Assembly: GCF_900113945.1 (NCBI RefSeq)
Contig: NZ_FORG01000004.1
Span: 1-64,000 of the forward strand
DNA from: Xenorhabdus mauleonii
Lineage (GTDB): Bacteria; Pseudomonadota; Gammaproteobacteria; Enterobacterales; Enterobacteriaceae
DNA length: 64,000 nucleotides
Reading direction: 5' to 3'
Part shown: positions 1 through 8,475 of the stretch, one piece after another
Layout: each line of letters opens with the position of its first letter
Position numbering within the stretch: the first letter of the stretch is position 1
Notes under the pieces: generated by a model
What the model was told of the DNA's origin: nothing
What the model saw: only the letters and a program-made list of their open reading frames with translations
Databases searched by the model: none
Position numbers and translations under genes: made by a program

Positions 1-1782
1 TTTGACAAGGAGAAAGAGCGCCAGCGTCTGGCACAAGCTCAGGCCATTGCAGAAATTGGTAATCAGGCGATGGATATCTACAATACGCAGGAAGCAATTA
101 CCGCGACGAAGACCGCCACGGAAGCGATGAAAGACCCACAACAGCAACAGGCATTAAAGGAAAAAGCGCAAGCCCAACTGAAAAAAGAAAACAAGGAAAT
201 CAATGCCAAGACCGTTGCTGACCGTGCCTATGACATCGCATATGATAGGGCTCTCGAAAATCAGGGGGCAGCCATCGGTGGCGAGCGACGTCAAGCAGTG
301 ACGGCTGTCGTCACGGCGTTGCAGGGACTGGCTGGCGGGGATATCAAGGCAGCCATTGCCAGCGGTGCAGCCCCTTATTTGGCGAATGCCGTCAAAGGGC
401 TGACGTATGGTAATAAAACGGAATATAGTCAGCTCACGCCGGAAGAAAAAGCCACCAATCTGCTGGCGCACGCGATTTTAGGCGGTGTTATTGCGGAGAT
501 GAAAGGCGGGTCAGCAACAGGCGGCGCAGTAGGCGCAGTGGGAGGAGAACTGGCGGCTTCTGCCATTGCCGGAGCACTTTATTCGGGCAAATCCATAGAA
601 GAATTGTCACCGGATGAGAAGGAAAAAGTCAGTAACTTGTCTACACTGGCAGGTGGGATAGCGGCAGGACTGGCGACGAATTCCACGGCGGGAGGGGTAG
701 ATGGGGCACAGACCGCCAAAAACGCCGTCGAGAATAACTTTTTGACCGCGAAGCAAATCGATGGTTTTGCGGCGAAAGCAAAAGGTTGTGAAGCTCGGGG
801 AGATTGCCAGCAAATCAATCAGGAAATGCGAGATCTGAGCCTCAAACAGCAAGAGGAAATTATTGCGGTCTGTGCATCCAATCCGGCGGCCTGTAAAGAA
901 AAATACGGGGATATTCCAGCTAATGGCCTGCTCGTGCGTCAAGCCATTGATCGTGTACTGGGTGCTGATGTCCCTTCACAGATGAAGAATGACATGTCGT
1001 CCCTGCTGGCTCAGCAGATTGAAGCGGAAGGTGTAGTTTCCAGTACGGAATTTGCCCATCAGTTGATTAGCCGTTACGGTATCGACAAACAGCAGGCTGA
1101 AATCTTGGCGGGCGCTGCATTAGGGGCTGTTACTGGCGGCATGGGAAATAAAGGGTCTAAGCCTTCAACCGTTGCGACAGATAATAAAGGCAGCAACTGG
1201 AGTGCAGGCAAGGGACAATACAGTACGAAGGATCAAGGCACGGTAACAACTGTTGAGCATCCAAAAGGTAAGCACGATGGGAAATCGTTGCCTTATTTTG
1301 AAATTAAGTCACTGCCTGATATACATGGTAAAGGACATATAACAGCGGTTAAAGGTGATGCCAAAATACCAGTTGATAAAGTAGAACTGTATATGCGTGG
1401 TAAAGCGGCAGGTGATCTTGATGCACTTAAAAAAGAATATAATTCACTTAAAGATTTGAGGATTCAGAACCAAAGAGAATTTGCTAAGAACCCAGAGAAT
1501 AAAACAAATTTATCTATTTTGGAGAAGAAAATTCACAATGTTGAACGTTCCCAAGAAATGAATAGGGTGTTAAATGACGCGGGGCTTCCTGATACTAAAA
1601 CTAACAATAATATGATCATAGGCAAACTGTTAGATTCGGCAAAAAATGTTACACCTGAAAATAGGAAAACGTCAGTAGTTGTTTCAGGAAATAATGGGTC
1701 GGTTAGAGTTTATGCAACTTGGACAATTTTGCCTGATGGTTCGAAGAGATTAGCTACTGTTCAAACAGGTACTTTCAAATGA
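1..1782 (+). CDS. CdiA-type contact-dependent toxin, C-terminal part (5' end outside window)
   Basis: The frame is open from base 1, so this is the 3' end of a long CdiA/haemagglutinin-like exoprotein. Its job would be to deliver a C-terminal toxin to neighbouring cells. The visible part has an Ala/Gly-rich pre-toxin stretch, a VENN motif at 727-738 that marks the start of the variable C-terminal module, and a conserved Cys-containing pretoxin segment up to about 1145. A unique toxin domain of about 200 residues follows. It ends in a segment rich in Arg, Tyr, Trp and Thr (RVYATW, PDGSKR, TVQTGTF), which vaguely recalls BECR-fold RNases; I cannot assign the activity. The stop overlaps the next gene by 4 bases, as is usual for toxin/immunity pairs. 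Bases 727-1145 are nearly identical to 8461-8879 of the orphan module. Confidence 0.85.
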   Translation, partial: FDKEKERQRLAQAQAIAEIGNQAMDIYNTQEAITATKTATEAMKDPQQQQALKEKAQAQLKKENKEINAKTVADRAYDIAYDRALENQGAAIGGERRQAVTAVVTALQGLAGGDIKAAIASGAAPYLANAVKGLTYGNKTEYSQLTPEEKATNLLAHAILGGVIAEMKGGSATGGAVGAVGGELAASAIAGALYSGKSIEELSPDEKEKVSNLSTLAGGIAAGLATNSTAGGVDGAQTAKNAVENNFLTAKQIDGFAAKAKGCEARGDCQQINQEMRDLSLKQQEEIIAVCASNPAACKEKYGDIPANGLLVRQAIDRVLGADVPSQMKNDMSSLLAQQIEAEGVVSSTEFAHQLISRYGIDKQQAEILAGAALGAVTGGMGNKGSKPSTVATDNKGSNWSAGKGQYSTKDQGTVTTVEHPKGKHDGKSLPYFEIKSLPDIHGKGHITAVKGDAKIPVDKVELYMRGKAAGDLDALKKEYNSLKDLRIQNQREFAKNPENKTNLSILEKKIHNVERSQEMNRVLNDAGLPDTKTNNNMIIGKLLDSAKNVTPENRKTSVVVSGNNGSVRVYATWTILPDGSKRLATVQTGTFK

Positions 1783-2267
1783 CAGAAATAATAGAAGTTC
1801 AAGAGTTGATTTCAGGGCTAGAAAGCTATCTTGAAAATGGTTATGTAAATGCAGATTCGTATGAGAATCCTGATGATGATGCAATAGATTATCTAGGAAA
1901 ACTGTTATTGAAAGATTCTGGATATTGTTTAGATTTTTGTAAAAAAATTCTAGAGTTGAGTTTTTCTGATGGTGATGCAGTTAAATCTACTGCCTTAAGT
2001 TTTTTAATTTTATCGGAATCTAATTGGTCAGATGCTTTTAATTATTTGCTCAATACAGCTGAGAAACTATCTATTTTGGAATTAAAAGAAGCATTCTTCT
2101 ACTTTTTTTGCGCAAAAAATGAGCTTGAACCATACCCTGTACCGGAAGGGCTTTTTGAGAAACTGATAAAAAGGTATCAGACATTAAAAAATGAATTTGA
2201 TGCAAATTTTTATCATCTACATGAAACATACGATGCCTTTATCAAGGCATATTCATTGGATTTTTAA
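1779..2267 (+). CDS. Putative CdiI immunity protein for the adjacent CdiA toxin
   Basis: This 162-residue acidic, probably cytoplasmic protein starts at an ATG overlapping the toxin stop (ATGA), so translation is likely coupled. It is mostly helical, with no signal peptide and no membrane segment. Its AT content is higher than that of the upstream pre-toxin region, which is typical of exchangeable toxin/immunity cassettes. I do not recognise the family. The immunity role is inferred from position, overlap and size. A strong hairpin follows 18 bases after the stop. Confidence 0.6.
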   Translation: MTEIIEVQELISGLESYLENGYVNADSYENPDDDAIDYLGKLLLKDSGYCLDFCKKILELSFSDGDAVKSTALSFLILSESNWSDAFNYLLNTAEKLSILELKEAFFYFFCAKNELEPYPVPEGLFEKLIKRYQTLKNEFDANFYHLHETYDAFIKAYSLDF

Positions 2268-2284
2268 CTAGCTGTTAGATATAA

Positions 2285-2312
2285 AAGATCCCGGCTAAAT
2301 AGCCGGGATCTT
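2285..2312. terminator. Bidirectional hairpin terminator between cdiI and symE
   Basis: Arms AAGATCCCGGCT and AGCCGGGATCTT (12 bp) enclose an AAAT loop, between two convergent genes. Related hairpins occupy the same position at 9889-9912 and 15853-15880, so the terminator travels with the repeated module. Confidence 0.8.
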
Positions 2313-2323
2313 CCTTTTAGCCG

Positions 2324-2566
2324 TCAATCATTCTCAACCAGCCGGATAATCAACAGCCCGTGCTCAATGCAGACCTGTACCGGTTGCCCGGTAGCAAATC
2401 CCGCCGCTTCCAGCCAGTTGCCCTTCAAGTGCAAACTGGGGTGCTGGCTGTAGTGGCGGGTCATGCCGGTGTGTCTGTCGGCGTGACGGGTATTGATATA
2501 GCCGACTTTATAGCGGCGTTGGGCTGTCGAACGGCCTGAATTTACATTACAATCGCGGTTAGCCAT
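2324..2566 (-). CDS. SymE-family protein (type I toxin/AbrB-fold-like)
   Basis: This 80-residue basic protein resembles SymE. It has an N-terminal polar segment (NRDCNVNSG), a central block containing RHYSQHPSLHLKGNW, and a C-terminal VCIEHGLLIIRL strand pair like the SpoVT/AbrB-type swapped hairpin. E. coli SymE is an SOS-induced RNA-targeting toxin controlled by the antisense RNA SymR. Here the gene lies just downstream of an XRE regulator on the same strand and converges on the immunity gene. A second intact copy is at 9926-10168 and a decayed one at 15886-16127. No SymR-like antisense RNA or LexA box could be identified by eye. Confidence 0.75.
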   Translation of the reverse strand: MANRDCNVNSGRSTAQRRYKVGYINTRHADRHTGMTRHYSQHPSLHLKGNWLEAAGFATGQPVQVCIEHGLLIIRLVEND

Positions 2567-2639
2567 GGTTAACTACCTCGTATAGTTGATTGTGGTTAGC
2601 GGCTATCATGAGGTGAGAACTCATGGTTGCCGCGTCATC

Positions 2640-3038
2640 TCAGCGCTTGGCGCTCTTCATAACAACTTTTTCCATCATTGACTTGGTGACAAAACTGTCA
2701 ATCACCATAATCAATGCCTTTTGCTCTTCATCCGGTAACGAATCTGCCTGCTGCCAAAGCTCATGCAAGGTGTGGTTACGTATCTTCACATCTTTGCTGG
2801 CTTCGCTACGGCCGACCAGTTCATCAAGGGAAACCTGTAAAACATCAGCCAGCTTAATCAGGCTTTCCAGTTGTGGGACGATGTGACCGCGTTCCCAGCG
2901 GTTATACACTCTGGGGAGCGTCTCAATCATCTCAGCAAGACGTGACTGAGTTAATCCTCTGGCTTCCCTCAGCATTTTAAGGCGTTCAGAAAATGCGGAC
3001 ATATCAATACCTGTTTGCATCAAATTAATGTCCGGCAT
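2640..3038 (-). CDS. XRE-family transcriptional regulator
   Basis: A Cro/C1-type helix-turn-helix occupies roughly residues 16-72 (ERLKMLREARGLTQ, then NRWERG). A helical C-terminal tail follows, with HELWQQADSLPDEEQKAL. The start at 3038 has an excellent Shine-Dalgarno (GGAGGGG) 5 bases upstream. The gene is divergent from the primase gene and runs into symE on the same strand. It probably regulates symE and, through the shared intergenic region, the primase-recombinase operon. C-terminal remnants of a different allele of such a regulator lie upstream of the other symE copies. Confidence 0.8.
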   Translation of the reverse strand: MPDINLMQTGIDMSAFSERLKMLREARGLTQSRLAEMIETLPRVYNRWERGHIVPQLESLIKLADVLQVSLDELVGRSEASKDVKIRNHTLHELWQQADSLPDEEQKALIMVIDSFVTKSMMEKVVMKSAKR

Positions 3039-3080
3039 TGTAACCCCTCCTTTTTAGCTGCCTGTTGTAAAATCTCTATG

Positions 3081-3102
3081 ATGCGATTATTATACATCGC
3101 AT
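3081..3102. promoter_or_regulatory. Candidate operator in the divergent XRE/primase promoter region
   Basis: A perfect 7-bp inverted repeat, ATGCGAT and ATCGCAT, has an 8-base spacer (TATTATAC) that itself looks like a -10 box. It lies between the XRE gene and the primase gene. Control by the XRE protein is inferred from this position. Confidence 0.45.
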
Positions 3103-3137
3103 ATGTGTCTATTGACAAGGTTCAAAAGGAAACACTT

Positions 3138-6100
3138 ATGGCTAGCAAACCTGAATCCGATTTAACCCAGCTCAAGCAGTTTGTCTCGTTGCTGGGTCTG
3201 GCACGTCAGCAAGGCCGCCCGCTGAAAAAGCGCGGGACGGATTATGTGCTGTGCTGCCCGTTCCATAAGGAGAAAACGGCGTCGATGGTGATCACCCCGG
3301 CCAAGAATCTGTATCACTGTTTTGGTTGTGGTGCAGCGGGATCGGTGCTGGACTGGATCATACAAACGGAAGGCGTGACGCTGAAAATGGGTATCAAACG
3401 GTTACGGGCGCTGGCCGGGTTGCCGGAGATGGAAAATGCGGTAAATCTCTCTTCTTTAGCCGCTCAACCGGGATCACAGGCGGCTTCTCCGTCACGAGCA
3501 AAACTCGCGGATCTGGATGATGACGGACAGGCGCTACTGCGTCAGGTGGTTGCGTTTTATCACCAGAACCTGCTGGACGCCCCGGAAGCGGCCGAATGGT
3601 TGGCTAAGCGCGGGTTGAACCATCCGGAACTGGTGAGCCACTTTAAGCTGGGGTATGCGGGTAATCACGGGATCGGCGGTTCCGCCGGGCTGCTGCCGTC
3701 GAAATCGAGCAAGGAAGGCCAGCAACTGCGGGATAAACTGGCCGGGTTGGGTGTGTTGCGTGCCTCTACGCGGCAGGATCACTTCCGGGGCTGCGTCGTT
3801 GTGCCGATTATCGGTTGGGCAGAGTCGGCGAATGTGGCGAGCCGGGGGCGGATACTGCAACTCTATGGCCGCCGTACCCAACCGGATTACAAGGTGCTGA
3901 AAGACAGCCCAAAACACCTGTATCTGCCGTCACCGTTGGCCGGGGTCTGGAATGAGGGAGCCATGAAAGCCTCGTCAGAAATTATCCTGTGCGAAGCATT
4001 AATCGATGCGATGACGTTCTGGTGTGCCGGGTTTCGGCATGTGATCGCCGCGTATGGCGTGAATGGCTTTGGCCGTGAGCACCTTGAAGCGCTGCAATAT
4101 CACGGCGTTAAACGAGTGCTGATTGCCTTTGACCGCGATGAGGCTGGGGAACGCGGGGCGGAGGCGGTGGCCGCAGATTTACTGGAAGTCGGCATTGAAG
4201 CGTGGCGGGTGCAGTTCCCGCCGGGCATGGATGCCAATGACTATGCGCTGAAAAGCGGCAACGCCGAACATGCATTGGGGCTGGCGTTGCAACAAGCGGT
4301 CTGGCTGGGGCAGGGAAGTGCGCCGGGCGCGGTGTTTAGCCATGAACGGGCGGTGTTACCGGATGTGATGGAAAAGTCACAATCTAGCAGCGAGGACAAA
4401 ACGTCTTCTTTAGCTGCCCAGCCGGAACCGCAGGTAGCACAAGTGCCCTGTGAGCGCACGGCAGCCGGTGAACTGCTGATGAAAAGTGGCCCCCGGGTCT
4501 GGCGGGTGCGGGGCATGAAAAAATCGCCGGTGCCCGATGTGATGAAAGTCAATGTGCAGGTGCGGGATGAAGCCTCGGGTCTGTTCCATGTGGATACGCT
4601 GGACATGTACCATGCCCGGCATCGCCAAAACTATATCAACACGGCTGCACAAGAACTGGAATGCGAACCCTCGGTGATTAAACGGGAAGCCGGGCGGGTG
4701 TTGCTGATGCTGGAGCAGCAACAGGATGTACAACAACAAGCGGAGGCGGAATCCCAAGGCACCACGGCCGTGACCGTGAGCGCCGATGACGAAGCGGACG
4801 CGCTGGCCTTGCTGACATCGCCGGACTTGGCGGCGCGCATCGTGTCAGATATGGCGGCCTGTGGCGTCGTCGGCGAGTCCACTAATTTGCTAACCGGGTA
4901 TCTGGCGGCGGTCTCCAGAAAGTTAGATAAACCGCTGGCCGTGCTGATACAAAGCAGCTCGGCGGCGGGGAAATCCTCGCTGATGGATGCGGTGCTGAAC
5001 CTGATGCCGGATGAAGAGCGTATCCAGTATTCGGCGATGACCGGACAAAGCCTGTATTACCTCGGTGAAACCAGCCTGCAACACAAGATACTGGCTATCG
5101 CGGAAGAAGAAGGGGTACGGCAGGCGGCCTATGCGCTCAAGCTGTTGCAATCGGACGGGGAGCTGAAAATCGCGTCAACGGGCAAGAATGAGCAGAGCGG
5201 CGAACTGGTGACACGGGAATACAAGGTACAAGGCCCGGTGATGCTGATGCTGACCACGACCGCCATCGATGTCGATGAAGAGTTGCTGAACCGCTGTCTG
5301 GTGCTGACCGTCAACGAATCGCGCGAACAGACGCAGGCCATCCATGCCATGCAACGACATCGCCAGACCTTAGCAGGCTTGTTGGCTGACAGCGAGAAAG
5401 GCTACTTAACGAAGTTGCACCAGAACGCCCAACGGTTGCTACGTCCGCTCAAGGTAGTCAATCCTTATGCGCATCAACTGACGTTCCTGTCAGACAAAAC
5501 GCGGATGCGGCGCGACCACATGAAATACCTGACGCTGATACAAGCTATCGCCTTGTTGCACCAGTACCAGCGGGAGGTCAAGACAGCGAACCATCGCGGG
5601 CAGGTCATTGAATATATCGAAGTCACCCAAGACGACATCGCGTTAGCCAACCAACTTGCTCATGAAGTGCTGGGGCGCACGCTGGATGAAATGCCGCCGC
5701 AGACGCGCAAGCTGCTGCTGTTGATACAGGACATGGTGAAAGAACAAGCCCAGCGCCAGCACTGTCAACCCAACGAAATCCATTTTACCCGGCGGGATAT
5801 CCGCGCCTTCACGCACTGGACGGATAATCAACTGAAAGTGCATTGTCTGCGGTTGGCTGACATGGAATACCTGTTGCCGCATGGCGGCAGCCGGGGGCAT
5901 CTGTTGCAGTACGAACTGCTCTGGGACGGCGCTGACAACGGTTCGGCTCACCTGTGTGGCCTGCTGGATGTGAACGAAGTCCCCCCAAAAATAGCAGGCA
6001 ATGATGGCAAGTTGGACTCAGGGACCCGCAAGTTGGCCTCAAGTTGCGCCCAAGTTGGGGCTGGGTTGGACTTGGAAAATACGGCTTCAAGCCTGATGCA

Positions 6101-6458
6101 GCAAGGGCTGGCGTCTTCGCAAGTTGGAGACAGACAAAAAGCTGTTATCAGAAGAAAAAATAAAACCGTGTCATTGCCTGTGCCCGAAGGGAGTTATCAA
6201 CCAAAATCCAATATGACAGGCAATGAAGGCAAGTTGGACTCAGAGGCAAGCAAGTTGGCCTCAAGTTGCGCCCAAGTTGGGGCTGGGTTGGACTTGGAAA
6301 ATACGAACTCAAGCCAGATACCACAAGGGTTAGCGGTGCCGCAAGTTGGAGGCCGGCAAGACGCAGTTATCAAACGTAAAAATAAAATAGTCTCGCCGCC
6401 CGCTGCCTTAGCGGCCGATGCCCAGACCGAAACGGAGATCAATGATGGCAAACCGTAA
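3138..6458 (+). CDS. CHC2 zinc-finger/TOPRIM primase fused to an AAA-like helicase domain
   Basis: From the ATG at 3138 (Shine-Dalgarno AAAGGAAA about 7 bases upstream) the protein has 1106 residues. Near residues 30-60 there is a DnaG-type zinc finger, with CCPFHKEK followed by YHCFGCGAAG. A TOPRIM domain near residues 275-365 shows ILCEALIDAMTF and AFDRDEAGERGA. The second half has a P-loop (SSSAAGKSSL, about residue 605) and a following acidic segment, as in primase-helicase fusions of phages and mobile elements. The C-terminus contains a 74-residue tandem duplication. The GC content is clearly above that of neighbouring genes, suggesting transfer. The gene overlaps the start of a tyrosine recombinase, so the two form an operon. 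This is an element replication protein, not the chromosomal DnaG. Confidence 0.85.
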   Translation: MASKPESDLTQLKQFVSLLGLARQQGRPLKKRGTDYVLCCPFHKEKTASMVITPAKNLYHCFGCGAAGSVLDWIIQTEGVTLKMGIKRLRALAGLPEMENAVNLSSLAAQPGSQAASPSRAKLADLDDDGQALLRQVVAFYHQNLLDAPEAAEWLAKRGLNHPELVSHFKLGYAGNHGIGGSAGLLPSKSSKEGQQLRDKLAGLGVLRASTRQDHFRGCVVVPIIGWAESANVASRGRILQLYGRRTQPDYKVLKDSPKHLYLPSPLAGVWNEGAMKASSEIILCEALIDAMTFWCAGFRHVIAAYGVNGFGREHLEALQYHGVKRVLIAFDRDEAGERGAEAVAADLLEVGIEAWRVQFPPGMDANDYALKSGNAEHALGLALQQAVWLGQGSAPGAVFSHERAVLPDVMEKSQSSSEDKTSSLAAQPEPQVAQVPCERTAAGELLMKSGPRVWRVRGMKKSPVPDVMKVNVQVRDEASGLFHVDTLDMYHARHRQNYINTAAQELECEPSVIKREAGRVLLMLEQQQDVQQQAEAESQGTTAVTVSADDEADALALLTSPDLAARIVSDMAACGVVGESTNLLTGYLAAVSRKLDKPLAVLIQSSSAAGKSSLMDAVLNLMPDEERIQYSAMTGQSLYYLGETSLQHKILAIAEEEGVRQAAYALKLLQSDGELKIASTGKNEQSGELVTREYKVQGPVMLMLTTTAIDVDEELLNRCLVLTVNESREQTQAIHAMQRHRQTLAGLLADSEKGYLTKLHQNAQRLLRPLKVVNPYAHQLTFLSDKTRMRRDHMKYLTLIQAIALLHQYQREVKTANHRGQVIEYIEVTQDDIALANQLAHEVLGRTLDEMPPQTRKLLLLIQDMVKEQAQRQHCQPNEIHFTRRDIRAFTHWTDNQLKVHCLRLADMEYLLPHGGSRGHLLQYELLWDGADNGSAHLCGLLDVNEVPPKIAGNDGKLDSGTRKLASSCAQVGAGLDLENTASSLMQQGLASSQVGDRQKAVIRRKNKTVSLPVPEGSYQPKSNMTGNEGKLDSEASKLASSCAQVGAGLDLENTNSSQIPQGLAVPQVGGRQDAVIKRKNKIVSPPAALAADAQTETEINDGKP
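5997..6440. repeat. Two 222-bp tandem repeats with iteron-like CAAGTTG motifs
   Basis: Units start at 5997 and 6219, both with GGCAATGA(T/A)GGCAAGTTGG. Within each, CAAGTTG occurs at the same five offsets: 6008, 6029, 6040, 6051 and 6120, then 6230, 6251, 6262, 6273 and 6342. Two consecutive intervals are 11 bp. The repeats lie in frame inside the 3' end of the primase gene and encode a 74-residue duplication. Confidence 0.85.
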
Positions 6459-7572
6459 ACCACGTAAAGGCAGCTTCCTGAGCATTGCTGAGGTGTACCG
6501 TAAGCCCGTCGGTCCGGCGCATGACCCGAAAAGCCTGTATGCCTTGCTGCTGCGCTTTGTGGCGTGGCGGCGGGAGCGGAACTGGTCAGAGACCACGCTG
6601 AAAGTGCAGACCCACCATACTTATCACTTTATCCTGTGGGCGACCGAGCGTGGCTTGTACTATGCCGCCGACATTACCCGACCGATACTGGAGCGTTACC
6701 AGCGCCACCTGTTCCTGTACCGCAAGAAGAACGGCGAGCCGTTGAGTACACGGACGCAGCGCACCCAGTTGCAGCCATTGCAGGTGTGGTTCAAATGGCT
6801 GACGAAACAGAACCTGATACTGGCGAACCCGGCGGCCGACCTCGAACTGCCCCGAGAAGAAAAGCGGCTGCCGCGCTATATCCTGAGCATCGACGAACTG
6901 GAAGCCATCCTGAACCAGCCGGACTTAGCCACATTGCAGGGCGTGCGTGACAGGACATTAATGGAGCTGCTCTGGTCAACGGGTATCCGGCGCGGCGAAG
7001 TGGTCAGGCTGGATGTCTACAGTGTGGATGCGTCGCGCAAAACCCTGACCATCCGGCAGGGCAAGGGCAACAAAGACCGGGTGCTGCCCATCGGTGAACG
7101 GGCGTTGGGCTGGCTGCTGCATTATCTGCGGGAAGTCCGGCCGCAACTGATTGTCAATCCCGACATCCAATCGCTGTTCGTGGCGATGGACGGGCGGGAC
7201 GGCTTGCAGGCCAACGGGATCAGCAATCTGGTGGGTGCCTATGTCAAAGCCACCGGAATCGAGAAAAAAGGCAGCTGCCACTTGTTCCGCCATGCGATGG
7301 CGACGCAGATGCTGGAAAATGGCGCTGACCTGCGCTGGATACAGGCGATGCTGGGCCATGCGAGTGTGGAATCGACGCAAATCTATACGCAGGTATCGAT
7401 ACGGGCATTACAGGCGGTTCACGCCAGTACCCACCCGGCCGAACGGCAAACTGACGAAACGCCAGATAATGACGACACCGGCTTGTTGGCCGATCTGTAT
7501 GCCGAAGAGCACCCCGACACAGAAACCCTACCGGACAACCCCACGCCGACCTCAACCCCAAAATCTCGCTGA
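6445..7572 (+). CDS. XerC/D-like tyrosine recombinase
   Basis: This 375-residue phage-integrase-family recombinase has an N-terminal SAM-like core-binding domain (about residues 20-125) and a C-terminal catalytic domain. All active-site residues are visible: Arg182 (GIRRGE), Lys207 (GKGNKDR), His279-x-x-Arg282 (HLFRHAMATQML), His305 (LGHAS) and the nucleophile Tyr314 (STQIYTQV). A short polar tail follows. Two adjacent ATGs at 6442 and 6445 are possible starts; 6445 has the better spacing to GGAG at 6434. The gene overlaps the 3' end of the primase gene and shares its GC-rich composition. It would integrate or excise the element, most plausibly at the dif-like sites just downstream. Confidence 0.9.
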   Translation: MANRKPRKGSFLSIAEVYRKPVGPAHDPKSLYALLLRFVAWRRERNWSETTLKVQTHHTYHFILWATERGLYYAADITRPILERYQRHLFLYRKKNGEPLSTRTQRTQLQPLQVWFKWLTKQNLILANPAADLELPREEKRLPRYILSIDELEAILNQPDLATLQGVRDRTLMELLWSTGIRRGEVVRLDVYSVDASRKTLTIRQGKGNKDRVLPIGERALGWLLHYLREVRPQLIVNPDIQSLFVAMDGRDGLQANGISNLVGAYVKATGIEKKGSCHLFRHAMATQMLENGADLRWIQAMLGHASVESTQIYTQVSIRALQAVHASTHPAERQTDETPDNDDTGLLADLYAEEHPDTETLPDNPTPTSTPKSR

Positions 7573-7726
7573 CAATCTGCAAGCCCCCGTTGAGTTGGGC
7601 GGGGTTCGGCGCGGGGGCAGACCGTGACCGGACTGCCCGTCAGCCTCGGTGCGGCGGGGGTAAATAGGCAATGGTCGGCCTGACCTGCGGTGTCCCTGTA
7701 AAATCTGGTGTGGCCGGCCAAAGCCT

Positions 7727-7757
7727 ATTCAACATAATGTCGGGGAATTATGCGAAA
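7727..7757 (-). other. dif-like Xer recombination site A (imperfect, inverted)
   Basis: Read on the minus strand, arms TTTCGCATAAT and ATTATGTTGAAT flank the 8-base centre TCCCCGAC. The right arm nearly matches the XerD arm of E. coli dif (TTATGTTAAAT), and CGCATAAT matches the XerC arm. Measured between CATAA and TTATG, the spacer is 10 bases rather than the canonical 6. Confidence 0.45.
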
Positions 7758-7803
7758 TTCGCCGTCCGGCTCGGCAATCCACCTAAACGCCGTGCCGCGG
7801 CTC

Positions 7804-7831
7804 ACATCGCATAATACACATTATGTCTTAG
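7804..7831 (+). other. dif-like Xer recombination site B (11-6-11 architecture)
   Basis: Left arm ACATCGCATAA, 6-base centre TACACA and right arm TTATGTCTTAG give the exact 11-6-11 layout of bacterial dif. The inner arm sequences CGCATAA and TTATGT are identical to E. coli dif. The site lies 232 bases downstream of the recombinase gene and in inverted orientation to site A. It is probably the target of the element's recombinase or of host XerCD. Confidence 0.55.
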
Positions 7832-8475
7832 GCCCCCGCTGTTCGGCCTCGCAGGGTGTGGCGCACAAGGCTGCGCCTTCTGCTGTCAGCCGCACAGCCG
7901 ATCCTCGGCCAACACCGTGCCGAACCTGAGCACCGTGCTCGCATCCAGTTAACACCGTCTCTTCTTTAGTTGCCGTGCGGTGTCCGGCCAAGATCCCTGA
8001 AGGCAGGTCGGCCTGCGGCCTCCGTTAATTTACCTCCCCCGCCCCGACCCCGCTGCACTGGCTGCGCGCGGCTCGCAGTCGCAGGCTCCTTGCTCGTTCC
8101 CGTGCTCGCCATCTCCGCCCCGTGCAGCCCCCTGAGGGGGCTTCCCTGAACCCGGTTGCGTGGTCATGCAAAACCGTGCTCAATCTGAAACCCCGGTGAT
8201 CCTGAGCGTCGCAGGGGCGCCGCTTGCAGGCTCTATGCCGCCCGCACCCGCAGAACGTGCGCCCGCCGTTCGCCCGTTGCCGAAAAGGGCACTACACTGA
8301 AGTGCGTTCATCAGGCAAAACTGGCGTTCAAGGGCAAAAAGTGCGTCTGGGCGTTTTGGGTTCGACGGTGAATGTGCATCAACAGTATCCCCTTGTAACT
8401 GGCTGAGTGCAAAGGAAAAAATGGCGTTCGTCAGTGAAGTTCGCATCGGAGTGAGTTGTTGTTGAGAATAACTTT

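Larger units (their letters stand above)
7573..8454. other. GC-rich non-coding region downstream of the recombinase
   Basis: About 880 bases have no convincing gene on either strand. Composition is GC-rich, like the primase-recombinase genes and unlike the AT-rich flanks. It contains two dif-like sites, a hairpin at 8126-8142 (AGCCCCC, TGA, GGGGGCT), and a copy of the TCTTCTTTAG motif at about 7961 that also occurs twice inside the primase gene. The region ends exactly where the orphan VENN module begins. I infer that it is the cis-acting end of the element. Confidence 0.6.

Noticed and set aside
7804-7831. Chromosomal dif site
   Set aside because: The outer arm bases and the central 6 bases differ from the conserved gammaproteobacterial dif, and the site lies within GC-rich accessory DNA next to its own recombinase.
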